A stretch of 64,000 nt of DNA from Catenovulum sp052056295 (GCF_052056295.1 NZ_CP182493.1:1550001-1614000); one strand, 5' to 3'; counted from the first letter of the stretch, positions 44,575 to 54,316 are shown. Notes: generated by a model from the letters alone, not told the origin. Program-made: numbers and translations.

Positions 44575-44650
44575 GTCCCATTCGTCTAGAGGCCTAGGAC
44601 ACCGCCCTTTCACGGCGGTAACAGGGGTTCGAATCCCCTATGGGACGCCA
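44575..44650 (+). tRNA. tRNA-Glu(UUC), copy 3
   Basis: Identical to copies 1 and 2, after a 33-base spacer. No clear U-tract terminator follows directly. Confidence 0.95.
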
Positions 44651-44778
44651 TTTCGCGTTAAACCAATCCTTTATATATTTCACCAACGGTTTCACACTTC
44701 TGTAATTGATAGTCGCTTTTCTGCCAATCTTTGCCATAATAAACAAATCATCATCGGTGCATTTAAGCAGGAGTACGG

Positions 44779-45375
44779 ATGTCCTTTTTAACCATTCGCC
44801 AGTCTATTCAATATGGCTTTACCTTATTAGAGTTAATGATTACTTTGGCAATCGCGGGAATCGCCTTAACTTTAGGTGTGCCAACATTGTTAGAAATCAT
44901 TGTCGAAAACCGCATCAACACAGTTGTCATGAATCTGAACAAAGATATAGTGTCAGCACGAAGTTATGCAGTTAACTATGAAACAACAATTACCCTTTGC
45001 CATTTAAACTCAAGCAATGAGTGTGACAACAACTGGCATTTAGGTTATACGGTTTTTGTCGATAACGATGGCAATGGCATATTTAGTATCAATACAGATC
45101 AAAAGTTATTTATTCGAGAAGCCGTCAGTTCTGGCGATAGTTTTATTTTTTCCGATGGCAATTCTTTGCAGTTTCAATTTGATGGTACACCTGTCACTAA
45201 CTTTACCAATAACGAGCAAGGTATTTTTAGATACTGCCCTAGCGTTGACAACCCTCAACTATATTCTCGTGCGGTAATTATTGGTTTAAGTGGTCGACCG
45301 CGTGCTTCTGCAGATATAGATGGTGATGGTAAAGACGAAATTAACGACGCTAACGATCATATTAGTTGCAGCTAA
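44779..45375 (+). CDS. fimT: GspH/FimT family minor pseudopilin (first of tandem pair)
   Basis: The 198-residue protein has a type III prepilin signal: a short polar leader, Gly before FTLLELMITLAIAGIAL with the conserved Glu at mature position 5, then a GspH/FimT globular domain with Cys pairs (LCHLNSSNECDNNW, and a C-terminal ISCS). FimT-like minor pilins prime type IV pilus assembly and can bind DNA in transformation. GGAG lies six bases before the ATG. The next gene is a paralogue; both end in the motif DIDGDGKDE followed by ISCS. Confidence 0.88.
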   Translation: MSFLTIRQSIQYGFTLLELMITLAIAGIALTLGVPTLLEIIVENRINTVVMNLNKDIVSARSYAVNYETTITLCHLNSSNECDNNWHLGYTVFVDNDGNGIFSINTDQKLFIREAVSSGDSFIFSDGNSLQFQFDGTPVTNFTNNEQGIFRYCPSVDNPQLYSRAVIIGLSGRPRASADIDGDGKDEINDANDHISCS

Positions 45376-45458
45376 TTCAACAATTGCATACTATTTAACC
45401 TAATGGATTAAACGCAGCCCGAATTATGGAATGAGGGCTGTTTATTAGGGACAATTTT

Positions 45459-46022
45459 ATGCACACGGACTGTCGTGGATTTACTCTGCTCGAATTATTA
45501 GTATCAATCGCTATCGCTGCAATCGTTTTGTTACTGGGCATACCTAGCCTCAAAGAAACATTAATTACCTCGCGTGTAGATAACCACCTGTATCAACTCC
45601 ACCAAGATGTACTGCTATCACGTAATCATGCAATTCAATACAATTACCCTGTGGTGTTGTGTCCAACGGATAATCAAGGAAATTGCACTAACCTTTGGCA
45701 CAGCGGCTACAAAGTATTTTTAGACAAAAACAATAATGCCCAATACGATGACAACATAGATAAAGCACTGCGCATTCGCGCAGCAATCAATACAGCTGAC
45801 AGTTTTCTGTTTACTGGAGGTCGCTACTTGAGGTTTGGTGAAAACGGCCATTTAAAAGGGCTAGCTGGTACTTTTAAATACTGCCCAAATATTCAGAACA
45901 GTGAGTTTTATTCCCGAGCTTTAATTATCAGCTTAGGCGGTCGTCCAAGATTATCTAGAGACATAGACGGCGACGGAAAAGATGAATTAAATACCAATAC
46001 AAGCCACATTAGCTGTAGCTAG
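45459..46022 (+). CDS. fimT: GspH/FimT family minor pseudopilin (second of tandem pair)
   Basis: The 187-residue paralogue of the preceding gene has prepilin signal GFTLLELLVSIAIAAIVLL, the matching motifs LCPTDNQGNCTNLWHSGYKVF, FKYCPNIQNSEFYSRALII and RDIDGDGKDELN, and a final ISCS. A tandem duplication with strong divergence is inferred. A weak hairpin (CAGCCC at 45415 with GGGCTG at 45435, then TTTATT) lies between the two. It is convergent with the pil minor-pilin operon. Confidence 0.88.
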   Translation: MHTDCRGFTLLELLVSIAIAAIVLLLGIPSLKETLITSRVDNHLYQLHQDVLLSRNHAIQYNYPVVLCPTDNQGNCTNLWHSGYKVFLDKNNNAQYDDNIDKALRIRAAINTADSFLFTGGRYLRFGENGHLKGLAGTFKYCPNIQNSEFYSRALIISLGGRPRLSRDIDGDGKDELNTNTSHISCS

Positions 46023-46050
46023 TATGCTCAGTGACCAGAACGCTAATTCA

Positions 46051-46350
46051 TTATCTAGGTGTTCGTTCGTCAGCTAAATTGGCCTTGTTATCAATAAAAG
46101 AGACATGCATTTTTTGGCATTCAACTACTTTTGCGACTTTCAACAGTTTTTGTCCATCTTCAGCATAAAAACCTTGAGTCAGCAATAATTGACTCGCTTG
46201 TGCTGTTGATTGCACATTAGAACCATCAACAAAAGCAATTTGATACGACTGGTTAGTCAACTGCACATAACATTTGTAGTCTTGAGTTGAGGCCATAAGG
46301 TTGTTATGTCCAACCAAAGACAGGAGCACAATTAAATATCTAAGTTTCAT
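46051..46350 (-). CDS. Small exported protein, possibly TapY2/PilY2-like
   Basis: The 99-residue protein has a signal peptide (MKLRYLIVLLSLVGHNNLMAS) and a short mature part beginning DYKCYVQLTNQSYQIAFVDG with two cysteines. I start at the ATG at 46350, just after the pilE stop; the longer frame upstream lies in the pilE coding region. Position beside pilE and pilY1 and the YKCYV motif recall TapY2 of type IV pilus clusters; this is a tentative family call from memory. Confidence 0.55.
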   Translation of the reverse strand: MKLRYLIVLLSLVGHNNLMASTQDYKCYVQLTNQSYQIAFVDGSNVQSTAQASQLLLTQGFYAEDGQKLLKVAKVVECQKMHVSFIDNKANLADERTPR

Positions 46351-46354
46351 AATC

Positions 46355-46801
46355 TTAGTACCAACATGTTGAAGTAGAGTCATTGCCATTTGAATCAAGC
46401 GCAGATTTTTCACCTAAATGATTAATTGTTAAACTGGCACAAGATGGATCATTATTCTTCTGCGCTGTAACTGCTGTCGCTTTCAATTCAAATTCTTGAG
46501 TCAAATCCATATTTTCTGTTTCAACTACATCTATTGTATACATTGCATTTTCAACCACGTAGGGATCTGCCGCATAACCCAAATTAGTCATATTCGCGGT
46601 ATAAGTCATTTGGTCAGAATAATAAGCCTCTTGCCTGTTTACGGCTTTGACCAATTCTCGCATAACATCGCTGCGATAACTTTGTGCGTAATAGTCGACA
46701 TAAGCTGGATAGGCGACTGCCGCTAAAATCCCAACAATAGCGACAGAAATCATAAGTTCGATAAGGGTCATGCCCGAGTTTTTACACTTCATAATGATCA
46801 T
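46355..46801 (-). CDS. pilE: Type IV minor pilin PilE
   Basis: The 148-residue pilin has leader MIIMKCKNSG, cleavage before MTLIELMISVAIVGILAAVAYP with Glu5, and a C-terminal disulfide pair (DPSCASL...TSTCWY). It is the last pilin of the pilVWXY1E order. The start overlaps the pilY1 stop by four bases; an ATG at 46792 is an alternative. Identity as the minor pilin PilE, not the major pilin, rests on context. Confidence 0.88.
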   Translation of the reverse strand: MIIMKCKNSGMTLIELMISVAIVGILAAVAYPAYVDYYAQSYRSDVMRELVKAVNRQEAYYSDQMTYTANMTNLGYAADPYVVENAMYTIDVVETENMDLTQEFELKATAVTAQKNNDPSCASLTINHLGEKSALDSNGNDSTSTCWY

Positions 46802-49800
46802 TTCTCTTCTACTTTTGTATGAAGTTTATAAGTTTTTAAGCCAAAGTCGACATCACAACTATTTGAATCAGCGCAAGATTGCCCAGGTTCACCAGTAGAA
46901 CCTTTTGCCTCTATCACGCCAGTATTGTTTTCACCTTGGCCAACACCAATAAAGGACAACAAACTTTTGCCTGAATCATTCTCACCCGCAAAAGTTACTG
47001 GTGTATCTGGAATACGGTTACCTACCACCATTTCCGTACCCCAGTCGTATATTTGAGTGCCATAGCTTAAGTCCATTGCATATAAACGCCCAGTACCTGC
47101 TTTAATGGTACAACTATTGGCTAATACGCCTGAATCTGGCGGAGTGTATGAGGTAAAATAGGCTACACCACCTATGACTCGCGCCGCAGACAAAGATTTT
47201 TCACCCGTTCTGGGTAAATCTATATACCAGCCTTTTTTGGTCGATAAACCATCAACCAGCATAGATTCCAAGCTATTGTTTTCGATAGCCAGTTGAATGG
47301 GATCACCCGACATGTCGAATAAATCATCTTCAGTAATACCGGACCAAGATGGCGCAGTCGTAAATGAGTCAGTAATGATGTTTCTGTCTTGAATAACATA
47401 TAATTTGTCATTAACTGTCGAAGAGTTTGGATGTGCTCTATCGCCACTACCAATCACTATACCTTCGTACGGCACTTCTTTCGAAACAACAACTGTCGAT
47501 TCTTCATTACCTTGAATGCTCACACGCTTTTTAACATTGATAAAAGTACGAACAATAGTAGGTTCGTTGAAAAATTTCCGTTTGTCAGCCGCATCTATGC
47601 CAGATAAATCCGCTAGTTGATATGCTGTCCATTTCGTCGCATCACTGCCAAATAAATCCATCCGCCAAATATTGCCACCTAAATCGCCCGCATAAATTCG
47701 GTCTATGTAACCATCAAAATCTGAATCTAATGCTGCGACTTTAGCAGGGATAGCATCTTGGATATTTACTTGGGTATTGTTAGATAAATTCGCATCTGGG
47801 GTAAAACTCCAAATGCGTGCACCTGTATTCGCATTAACTATGTATACACCACGCCCGTCAGTTGTTGCTCCTGTAGAATCAGCATCATTAGAATAACCCG
47901 CACCAAAAATAATCACAGGGGTAGCTACATCTATCAATGATGATTTAATAAAACCAACAATAGGTTGTGACCAAGTTTGTCCTAAGGTTGGAAAGTCGCT
48001 ACTCCCACCAGTAATAGTCCATTTTAGTGACGGTGAGTCTGGTGATGTCACATCAAAAGCAAAATACTGGTTACCACCACGGCGCATACCAGCAAATAAC
48101 CACACTTTATCTCCATCAGCCGCATTCACTGTACCATCAGAGTCTTTTACATATGCTACTGGTGAACCATCCATACCATACACTTTAGCCGCGTTGGTAA
48201 TGTTGTCACGTAAGGGGTCAAGATTAGGATATAAACTAGTTGGAATAAACGACCAAGATTCAGTTAAGCTTGAGTCATTGTCGTTAAACATATGTAAGAA
48301 ACCAGCATTTGTGCCAACTACCACCCTTAAATCTTGCTCTTCAGCACTGCCACCATAATTAATCACTAAAGGTTTAGAATGTAACGGATCACCAAAAACA
48401 TCAAAGCGCATTTCAGTAGTATTGTCATTATTGTTTTCATCATGCACATCTTGCCCGCGAGCCCAGTTGATTAACTCGGCCTCTTCACCACTAACCACAC
48501 CTAACACACTGGCTAAATCACTGACTCCACTAGAAGCATTCGCAGCAGTAAAATATTGCAACGCACCACCCGCACCTATATTTGAGAAAATATTTCTGTC
48601 TGCCGGAGACTTGTTTGCCAAATATTCTGCAACCCCACCTCTGTCAACATCATTACCATCAGCACATACAGTGCCACTTTCACAGTCACTGGTTGCGCCC
48701 CAAAAAGTAAAAGCTGTGTTGGATATGTTGCCGTTAGAGTCAATTGCAGGCAATCCATTTGAATCAACAATTACATTGTCCGTCACCACAAGTTTTTTCA
48801 AATTGCCTGGCCAACGTGGGCCATCTTCTGGAAAAAACATTGAATAATATACATTGTCTAAACTACGGGTGCGGTCAAAGTTGTTCGAAGCAACCGAAGG
48901 TGAGGTAAATGAAGCACTTTGTTCTAATATACTAATTAAAGCTCGTTGCAGTGCCGAAGCTAATTCATCAGGATCTGTCGCTGCATAATAATCGCCACCG
49001 CCTTTTTGCGCCGCAGCTTGTAAAATAGGTTCAGCACTTAATGCGTCACTGCCAAAACCTATGGTATAGCTGACTACGTTTTGAATGCCATCCAAACTAT
49101 TGTTGATGTCATGATTAAACATCCACTCGGTTAACACAGGTAAATAGTTACCTTGCACCCTAGAGCCAGCTATCGCACCGGGCAGGCTAGCAACAGCAGT
49201 ATTAGCATCAGCATCAACGGTTGGATAACCATCTGTTATCAAGACAACATAAGCTTCATTACGGCAGTTGTTACCAAACGGCGATATATAATTCCCACCA
49301 GTTTCAGCATTTACATCTTTTCCTGGAAAAATAGTTACATCAGACTTCTCAGCCCAATAAGGTACTCGACTGCCATTTTCGTTACCGTATTGCACTGATA
49401 ATCCGGCAAAATAACGGTAGGCTTCATACATAGTTTCACACAAAGGTGTATTTGTTTGAGCACGAATGCTATTAACTGTATTAAGTAAATCTTCCGTCTG
49501 GCTAGTTGTTCTAGTTTGAATTGTCGAAACGACTCTGCCACCGTCGTTGTCACCTTCATCTGGATAATTAATGTTAAATAACATTAAACCAAAGTCGACT
49601 GTCGAGGTTGCGTTTACCACTGAAGTAATAGCTTCTTTGGCTATATCTAAACGACTTCTTCTGGTTGTTCCCACGTCTTCATCATTTGCCGTTTTCCAAT
49701 TTAAATAGTTACCTGTATACAAGGTAACCACATTAATATCGGCAAAAGTCGCTTTGGCACTTTGGTAAGTTGCATCGTTCTCAATGTTATCTGGATCCGC

Positions 49801-50523
49801 AACAAAATAGTGCGTATGTACAACACGGTTACTACCGTTACCCGTTACCATGCCATTGACAGGTAAACCAGCTGAAATAGGTTCGCCATTACCACTTTGA
49901 GCACCAAATTCACCTGGGTTGTTTTGATCAATTTCTAAAATATCTTTCAAACAATCCATAACGTCAGTTGCGTTCATACCATTGTTTTCACGTAAACTGC
50001 GCCAAGTGTTTTTATTTTGCCCAGAAGAATAGTATTCGCCAACACGGTCAACATAATAACCTTGGCCACCTTCAATTAAGGTGTAATCAGCATAATTTAA
50101 GCCTTGTTGCTCCAAAGCATAACCATTGATTTCTACCCCACTAGAGTTATGTTTCCATAAGCCATATAAAGGAATAAAAGACTGATGGCAGGCATTAATT
50201 GCTTCGTTAAAACGGCGCTCGTCATCAATGGGGTCGGGTAACTCAGCGACACCAGCGGCACCAACTGTGAAAAAAACTGCTCTATCATTCGCACCATTGG
50301 TATAATGCCCAGGATAACTCGCTGTAGGGTCATAGCTAGAGCGAACATCTTCACTTTGACGCATACTGCCAGAGTTATCAAAAATAATCATAACTTGTGG
50401 GGCTGTGCCCACCCTATCTGCGATATTACGTACGTATAATTCGATATCTTCAGCATTGCAGCTAAAGCTGCTAAACACTGCGACACTAGCGACTAAATAC
50501 GCGGCACAACGTGAAATATTCAT
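46798..50523 (-). CDS. pilY1: Type IV pilus tip/biogenesis protein PilY1
   Basis: The 1241-residue exported adhesin has a signal peptide (cleaved near CNAEDIE), an N-terminal von Willebrand A-like region with a MIDAS motif (VMIIFDNSGSMRQ) at about 44-300, and a C-terminal beta-propeller. The propeller has the calcium-binding loop DSDFDGYIDRIYAGDLGGN typical of PilY1, which controls pilus extension and retraction. It sits between pilX and pilE, with close spacing on both sides. Confidence 0.93.
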   Translation of the reverse strand: MNISRCAAYLVASVAVFSSFSCNAEDIELYVRNIADRVGTAPQVMIIFDNSGSMRQSEDVRSSYDPTASYPGHYTNGANDRAVFFTVGAAGVAELPDPIDDERRFNEAINACHQSFIPLYGLWKHNSSGVEINGYALEQQGLNYADYTLIEGGQGYYVDRVGEYYSSGQNKNTWRSLRENNGMNATDVMDCLKDILEIDQNNPGEFGAQSGNGEPISAGLPVNGMVTGNGSNRVVHTHYFVADPDNIENDATYQSAKATFADINVVTLYTGNYLNWKTANDEDVGTTRRSRLDIAKEAITSVVNATSTVDFGLMLFNINYPDEGDNDGGRVVSTIQTRTTSQTEDLLNTVNSIRAQTNTPLCETMYEAYRYFAGLSVQYGNENGSRVPYWAEKSDVTIFPGKDVNAETGGNYISPFGNNCRNEAYVVLITDGYPTVDADANTAVASLPGAIAGSRVQGNYLPVLTEWMFNHDINNSLDGIQNVVSYTIGFGSDALSAEPILQAAAQKGGGDYYAATDPDELASALQRALISILEQSASFTSPSVASNNFDRTRSLDNVYYSMFFPEDGPRWPGNLKKLVVTDNVIVDSNGLPAIDSNGNISNTAFTFWGATSDCESGTVCADGNDVDRGGVAEYLANKSPADRNIFSNIGAGGALQYFTAANASSGVSDLASVLGVVSGEEAELINWARGQDVHDENNNDNTTEMRFDVFGDPLHSKPLVINYGGSAEEQDLRVVVGTNAGFLHMFNDNDSSLTESWSFIPTSLYPNLDPLRDNITNAAKVYGMDGSPVAYVKDSDGTVNAADGDKVWLFAGMRRGGNQYFAFDVTSPDSPSLKWTITGGSSDFPTLGQTWSQPIVGFIKSSLIDVATPVIIFGAGYSNDADSTGATTDGRGVYIVNANTGARIWSFTPDANLSNNTQVNIQDAIPAKVAALDSDFDGYIDRIYAGDLGGNIWRMDLFGSDATKWTAYQLADLSGIDAADKRKFFNEPTIVRTFINVKKRVSIQGNEESTVVVSKEVPYEGIVIGSGDRAHPNSSTVNDKLYVIQDRNIITDSFTTAPSWSGITEDDLFDMSGDPIQLAIENNSLESMLVDGLSTKKGWYIDLPRTGEKSLSAARVIGGVAYFTSYTPPDSGVLANSCTIKAGTGRLYAMDLSYGTQIYDWGTEMVVGNRIPDTPVTFAGENDSGKSLLSFIGVGQGENNTGVIEAKGSTGEPGQSCADSNSCDVDFGLKTYKLHTKVEEK

Positions 50524-50525
50524 CC

Positions 50526-51011
50526 TTAACTCTCCCCGGGTATTTGACTTGCAACAGCGGTAACAACTTCAGTGTTACCTTGATTATTTTGCCCAAACTC
50601 ATGCAATACTTTAATTTCAAAACGAGTACAGCGAATATACGAATCACTAGCTTCAGAGCGACTAAAATGTGGGCAATTTGTTGGATAATCGGTTAAGGCT
50701 TCGGCTTCGCCAGTTAAATCCGTCCCCGTTAGGTTAACACTTGCAACATCTGTATTGCCTGTCAGTGGGTTAGTGCCGGAAAACAACGCATCTTGGGTAT
50801 GGGCTTTTTGAATAAACTCTTCGCTACCACCTAATGAAGCGTTTAGTGACGATTTTTTGGTAACAGTCGCATGGGTCATTTTAGTATCTAGTGAAGTGTT
50901 GTACATCAAAGTAACCGACAAGGTTGTCAGCACCAACATCAATACCAACGCAACAGCCAAGGCAGCGCCCTGCTGTTGCTTAGGCGATTTAATATAAGTT
51001 AGTTGCGCCAT
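50526..51011 (-). CDS. pilX: Type IV pilus assembly protein PilX
   Basis: The 161-residue protein has the PilX N-terminal motif (KQQQGAALAVALVLMLVLTT), which lacks the Glu5 of ordinary pilins, followed by a small globular domain with two cysteines (TNCPHF, IRCTRF). It overlaps the end of pilW by 13 bases and ends two bases before pilY1, supporting a tightly coupled operon. Confidence 0.9.
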   Translation of the reverse strand: MAQLTYIKSPKQQQGAALAVALVLMLVLTTLSVTLMYNTSLDTKMTHATVTKKSSLNASLGGSEEFIQKAHTQDALFSGTNPLTGNTDVASVNLTGTDLTGEAEALTDYPTNCPHFSRSEASDSYIRCTRFEIKVLHEFGQNNQGNTEVVTAVASQIPGES

Positions 51012-52045
51012 ACTTCTTTCCCTGCATTAACAATGCGAATTGTGGTTGTAAACAAAGTGCGGCGATAGTTGTCATTAACTTGATAAGTATAACTACCAAG
51101 ATCATAGATATTGGTATTATCCACCGATAGGTCTTGCTCTAACGCTCGTACTAACACATGCATACGAACGGATAAAATAGTCGCGCGTTCTTGTTCCCAA
51201 TCCTCTCGGGTTAACTGCTCAGCTTTGGCATAATAATTAACCGTGCCGTCTTCGTCTGTATCAATTCCGTATAACAAGCCTAACCTTTCAACCCCTTCAA
51301 CCAAGTTATAAGTTTTCAGTTGACCTTGGTTACCCGTACTATTGGTAGTTTTGTATAAATATTTGCGTTTGAGCACTGGAACTAACAAACCACCACGTGT
51401 TTCTTCTGCAATGTAATAGATATGATGGATGTATTCGTTAATAGCGGCACTTTCAATATCAGGCGTCGCATCAGAGCCTGCGTAAATCACACCTTGATTA
51501 TCCGTTGATATTAAATAATAACGGGTATCTTTTTCAGTGCCTGCCACGCTGGTGCTGCCCAACACTCGCTTTATTTGTAGTACGTCTGTGCCAATAATGG
51601 CATCGGTAATACAAGCATTGAATATTTCATTAAAGCTGGTGTGGGTTCCCCAAATATAGCGAAAGAAAAAGTCACTATTTTCAACAAAAAACGAACCATT
51701 ATTTTCGCCTTCCCCTAGGCAATCCGAGCCTTGCACAGCAACCTTGTTACCATTAACTTGGTTCAAACGTATAGCTCTAATGTCAGCACCTGCAGCTTCA
51801 TGTATGTCCATGCCGGTAAAATTACCCCAGTAGCCAGCCATCATGATATCTTTAGACAACAGCGACATAGCTAAACGACCATTCTCTTGCATTTCACCAC
51901 GTTGCACTGTGTCAGAAACTGTCTCATCAGAAGCGATCAATAAACCAATTACACCACTAAAAACAATTAATCCGACAGCCATAGCGACTAAAAGCTCAGC
52001 AAGTGAAAATCCGCCTTGTTGTGATTTTATCTGCGTCATTTTCAT
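50999..52045 (-). CDS. pilW: Type IV pilus minor pilin PilW
   Basis: The 348-residue protein has prepilin signal SQQGGFSLAELLVAMAVGLIVFSG (Gly then F, Glu5) and a large C-terminal domain with PilW features such as SLLSKDIMMAGYWGNF. It forms part of the tip complex with PilV, PilX and PilY1. It starts nine bases after pilV ends. Confidence 0.92.
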   Translation of the reverse strand: MKMTQIKSQQGGFSLAELLVAMAVGLIVFSGVIGLLIASDETVSDTVQRGEMQENGRLAMSLLSKDIMMAGYWGNFTGMDIHEAAGADIRAIRLNQVNGNKVAVQGSDCLGEGENNGSFFVENSDFFFRYIWGTHTSFNEIFNACITDAIIGTDVLQIKRVLGSTSVAGTEKDTRYYLISTDNQGVIYAGSDATPDIESAAINEYIHHIYYIAEETRGGLLVPVLKRKYLYKTTNSTGNQGQLKTYNLVEGVERLGLLYGIDTDEDGTVNYYAKAEQLTREDWEQERATILSVRMHVLVRALEQDLSVDNTNIYDLGSYTYQVNDNYRRTLFTTTIRIVNAGKEVWRN

Positions 52046-52054
52046 CTTTCTTCC

Positions 52055-52609
52055 TTAATAAACGTGCGCTGACAAGGTAACTTGGCGACGCTTATCACTG
52101 ACGGTTCCACAGTTTTTTTCGAACGTAGAACCATTATCAGCCGCATCTTTGGTCGCTTGTCGTCCTAACCAACTGACAACAATAGTCACGTAACCATTGT
52201 TGTTTTCTACGCAGCCCGTTGGTTTAAGCAAACCACCAACTCTAGAACCTTCACTATTGATGACAGTGCGCCCTGCTAAGTTTAGGTGCCATTGAAAAGT
52301 ATCGTATAAAGCCAGCTGTGCAGGCGTGCAATAATTATTGGCTGAGCAGTCAACCTGATTACTGACCGAAAAGCTGCCTGTTCCATAAGCAGTGCCTTGG
52401 TAAGCATCGATTTGAGTTTTGTTTAAGCGCATGCGCTCTAACATATCATGCGCGAAAAATACCGCGAGTGATCTTTGACTGGCGTCAACACCTGAACGCT
52501 TGGCGGTTGCTTGAGTTGCGACAGCGCCGACTATGCCAATTGCCATTACTGACATGGCAACGATTAATTCAACTAAAGAGAAACCAGATTGGTTTTTAAC
52601 GTTACGCAT
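52055..52609 (-). CDS. pilV: Type IV pilus modification/minor pilin PilV
   Basis: The 184-residue protein has prepilin signal NQSGFSLVELIVAMSVMAIGIVG, then the DASQRSLAVFFAHDMLERMRLN helix region of PilV, and two Cys pairs. It is first in the operon. The usual fimT/fimU gene upstream is absent here; two fimT-like genes lie convergently at the far end instead. Confidence 0.9.
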   Translation of the reverse strand: MRNVKNQSGFSLVELIVAMSVMAIGIVGAVATQATAKRSGVDASQRSLAVFFAHDMLERMRLNKTQIDAYQGTAYGTGSFSVSNQVDCSANNYCTPAQLALYDTFQWHLNLAGRTVINSEGSRVGGLLKPTGCVENNNGYVTIVVSWLGRQATKDAADNGSTFEKNCGTVSDKRRQVTLSAHVY

Positions 52610-52910
52610 AATGTCCCTATCGATAACTGCCTAAAAATGGATTTTTATGGCGCAGAAGAATGCAAGAAATTAACACAAAAGACAAGCTCGCAACATTTAA
52701 CAAGCTCACACTTTTAGCTGGTATTGCGGCTATGCATTTGCATGCACAGGCAAATACAGTGATCAGGGATGTAACTGGTCTAAGACCAGCTTGCTGGAGA
52801 AGCAAAAACCTTGAGTACAACACAATCTCTCATCCTTTTGCTAGAACAAATTTTAATCTATCGGAATAAACTATAGATCAAAAGAGAGAGATTGCGAATA
52901 GAAAATTTTT
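52610..52910. promoter_or_regulatory. Leader region of the pil minor-pilin operon
   Basis: This 301-base gap follows ispH and precedes pilV. I see a short inverted repeat CTGGTC-TAA-GACCAG (52775-52789) and a palindromic TGCATTTGCATGCA stretch near 52733, but no convincing -10/-35 or operator. Short open frames on both strands have no signal or family likeness and are probably not genes. Confidence 0.3.
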
Positions 52911-53840
52911 TTATCTAAGCTCAATTGGTAAAGAAAACACTACATTTTCTTCGATACCAGGTTTTTCGTTAACCGACACACCACCCAATTGGTTAAGCTT
53001 TTCAACAACTTGCTTAACTAAAACTTCAGGCGCAGATGCACCAGCTGTCACCCCGACCGAGTTCACATTTTCAAGCATTTGTGGATTAATATCATCCGCA
53101 GTATCAATTAGAAATGCCTGACTGCCTACTTTTTCGGCTAACTCGCGTAAACGATTTGAGTTAGAACTGTTTTTAGCACCGACGACAAATACCACATCAT
53201 TATCCGTTGCTAACTGACGCACAGCATCCTGACGATTTTGTGTTGCATAACAAATATCATCTTTACGTGGGCCACCTATTTCTGGAAACTTAGCACGTAA
53301 TGCATCAATCACGTCCGCAGTATCATCTACCGACAAAGTGGTTTGTGAGCAGTAGTAAAGGTTGGTTGGGTCTTTTACTTCTAATTTGGCGACATCCTCT
53401 GCTGATTCAACCAAATAAATACCACCTTCAGGGTTTGAGTATTGCCCCATAGTCCCTTCTACTTCAGGGTGTCCTTGGTGGCCAATCAAAATACATTCAA
53501 TACCTTTACGGCTAGCACGTGTTACTTCCATATGAACTTTAGTCACAAGTGGGCAAGTTGCGTCAAAGATTTTGAGTCCGCGATCTTTTGCTTGTTGTCT
53601 GACTGCTTGTGACACGCCATGCGCACTGAAAATCACTATGCTGTCGTCAGGAATTTCATCTAACTCATCTACAAACACAGCACCGCGTTCGCGTAAACCA
53701 TCAACCACGTATTTGTTATGCACCACTTCATGGCGTACATAGATAGGTTTTTCAAATAACTCGAGCGCACGTTCAACTATGCTAATAGCTCGGTCTACAC
53801 CTGCACAAAAGCCTCTAGGGTTTGCTAATTGTATTTGCAT
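52911..53840 (-). CDS. ispH: 4-hydroxy-3-methylbut-2-enyl diphosphate reductase IspH
   Basis: IspH makes IPP and DMAPP in the last step of the MEP pathway using a [4Fe-4S] cluster. The 309-residue protein has three cluster cysteines in ANPRGFCAGV, DATCPLVTK and ICYATQNRQ, and the catalytic-glutamate segment EVEGTMGQ. It is in the conserved order lspA-fkpB-ispH upstream of the pil genes, as in Pseudomonas. Confidence 0.97.
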   Translation of the reverse strand: MQIQLANPRGFCAGVDRAISIVERALELFEKPIYVRHEVVHNKYVVDGLRERGAVFVDELDEIPDDSIVIFSAHGVSQAVRQQAKDRGLKIFDATCPLVTKVHMEVTRASRKGIECILIGHQGHPEVEGTMGQYSNPEGGIYLVESAEDVAKLEVKDPTNLYYCSQTTLSVDDTADVIDALRAKFPEIGGPRKDDICYATQNRQDAVRQLATDNDVVFVVGAKNSSNSNRLRELAEKVGSQAFLIDTADDINPQMLENVNSVGVTAGASAPEVLVKQVVEKLNQLGGVSVNEKPGIEENVVFSLPIELR

Positions 53841-53858
53841 AATTCTGTTTACCTGTTG

Positions 53859-54305
53859 TTAAGCTTCAGGATTAATTACGTCGATAATTTCAACATCAAA
53901 CTCAACGGTTAAACCAGCCAAAGGGTGATTAAAATCTACCGTAACAGATTGACCTTCTACTTCACGGATAATACCTGGTAGTTCGCTGCCATCAGGCTGA
54001 GTAAAGGCGATAATATTGCCTACTTCAGCTGGCGAATCAGCAGAAAATTTATTGCGATCTAAGTGATAGATGTTATCTGGGTTTGGTTGACCAAATGCAT
54101 CTTCTGGCGCTAATTTAAATTTGTTTTTATCACCCGCTTTTAAACCTAATAAACATTGTTCAAAACTCGGTGTTAACGAACCATCACCTATAGTTAATTG
54201 CGCAGGTTTATTGTGCACTTTAGTACTTTCAGCCGCAGAGCCGTCTTCCAATACTATGGCAAAGTGAAAGGTAACTTGGCTATTTTGTTGAATAATTGCT
54301 GTCAT
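53859..54305 (-). CDS. fkpB: FKBP-type peptidyl-prolyl isomerase FkpB
   Basis: The 148-residue SlpA-type FKBP has the core FHFAIVLEDGSAAEST, CLLGLKAGDKNKFKLAPEDAFG and the inserted-in-flap domain typical of SlyD/FkpB (FTQPDGSELPGIIREVEG), ending NHPLAGLTVEFDVEI. It lacks the metal-binding His/Cys tail of SlyD. I use the ATG at 54305; a TTG two codons earlier is less likely. Confidence 0.94.
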   Translation of the reverse strand: MTAIIQQNSQVTFHFAIVLEDGSAAESTKVHNKPAQLTIGDGSLTPSFEQCLLGLKAGDKNKFKLAPEDAFGQPNPDNIYHLDRNKFSADSPAEVGNIIAFTQPDGSELPGIIREVEGQSVTVDFNHPLAGLTVEFDVEIIDVINPEA

Positions 54306-54316
54306 AATCAATACTA

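Noticed and set aside
44112..44791. Open frames across tRNA-Ala and tRNA-Glu
   Set aside because: tRNA genes account for the sequence; no codon bias or start signal.
52660..52869. 69-codon open frame upstream of pilV
   Set aside because: No Shine-Dalgarno, signal or family likeness; the minus strand has a similar open frame, so chance is likely.
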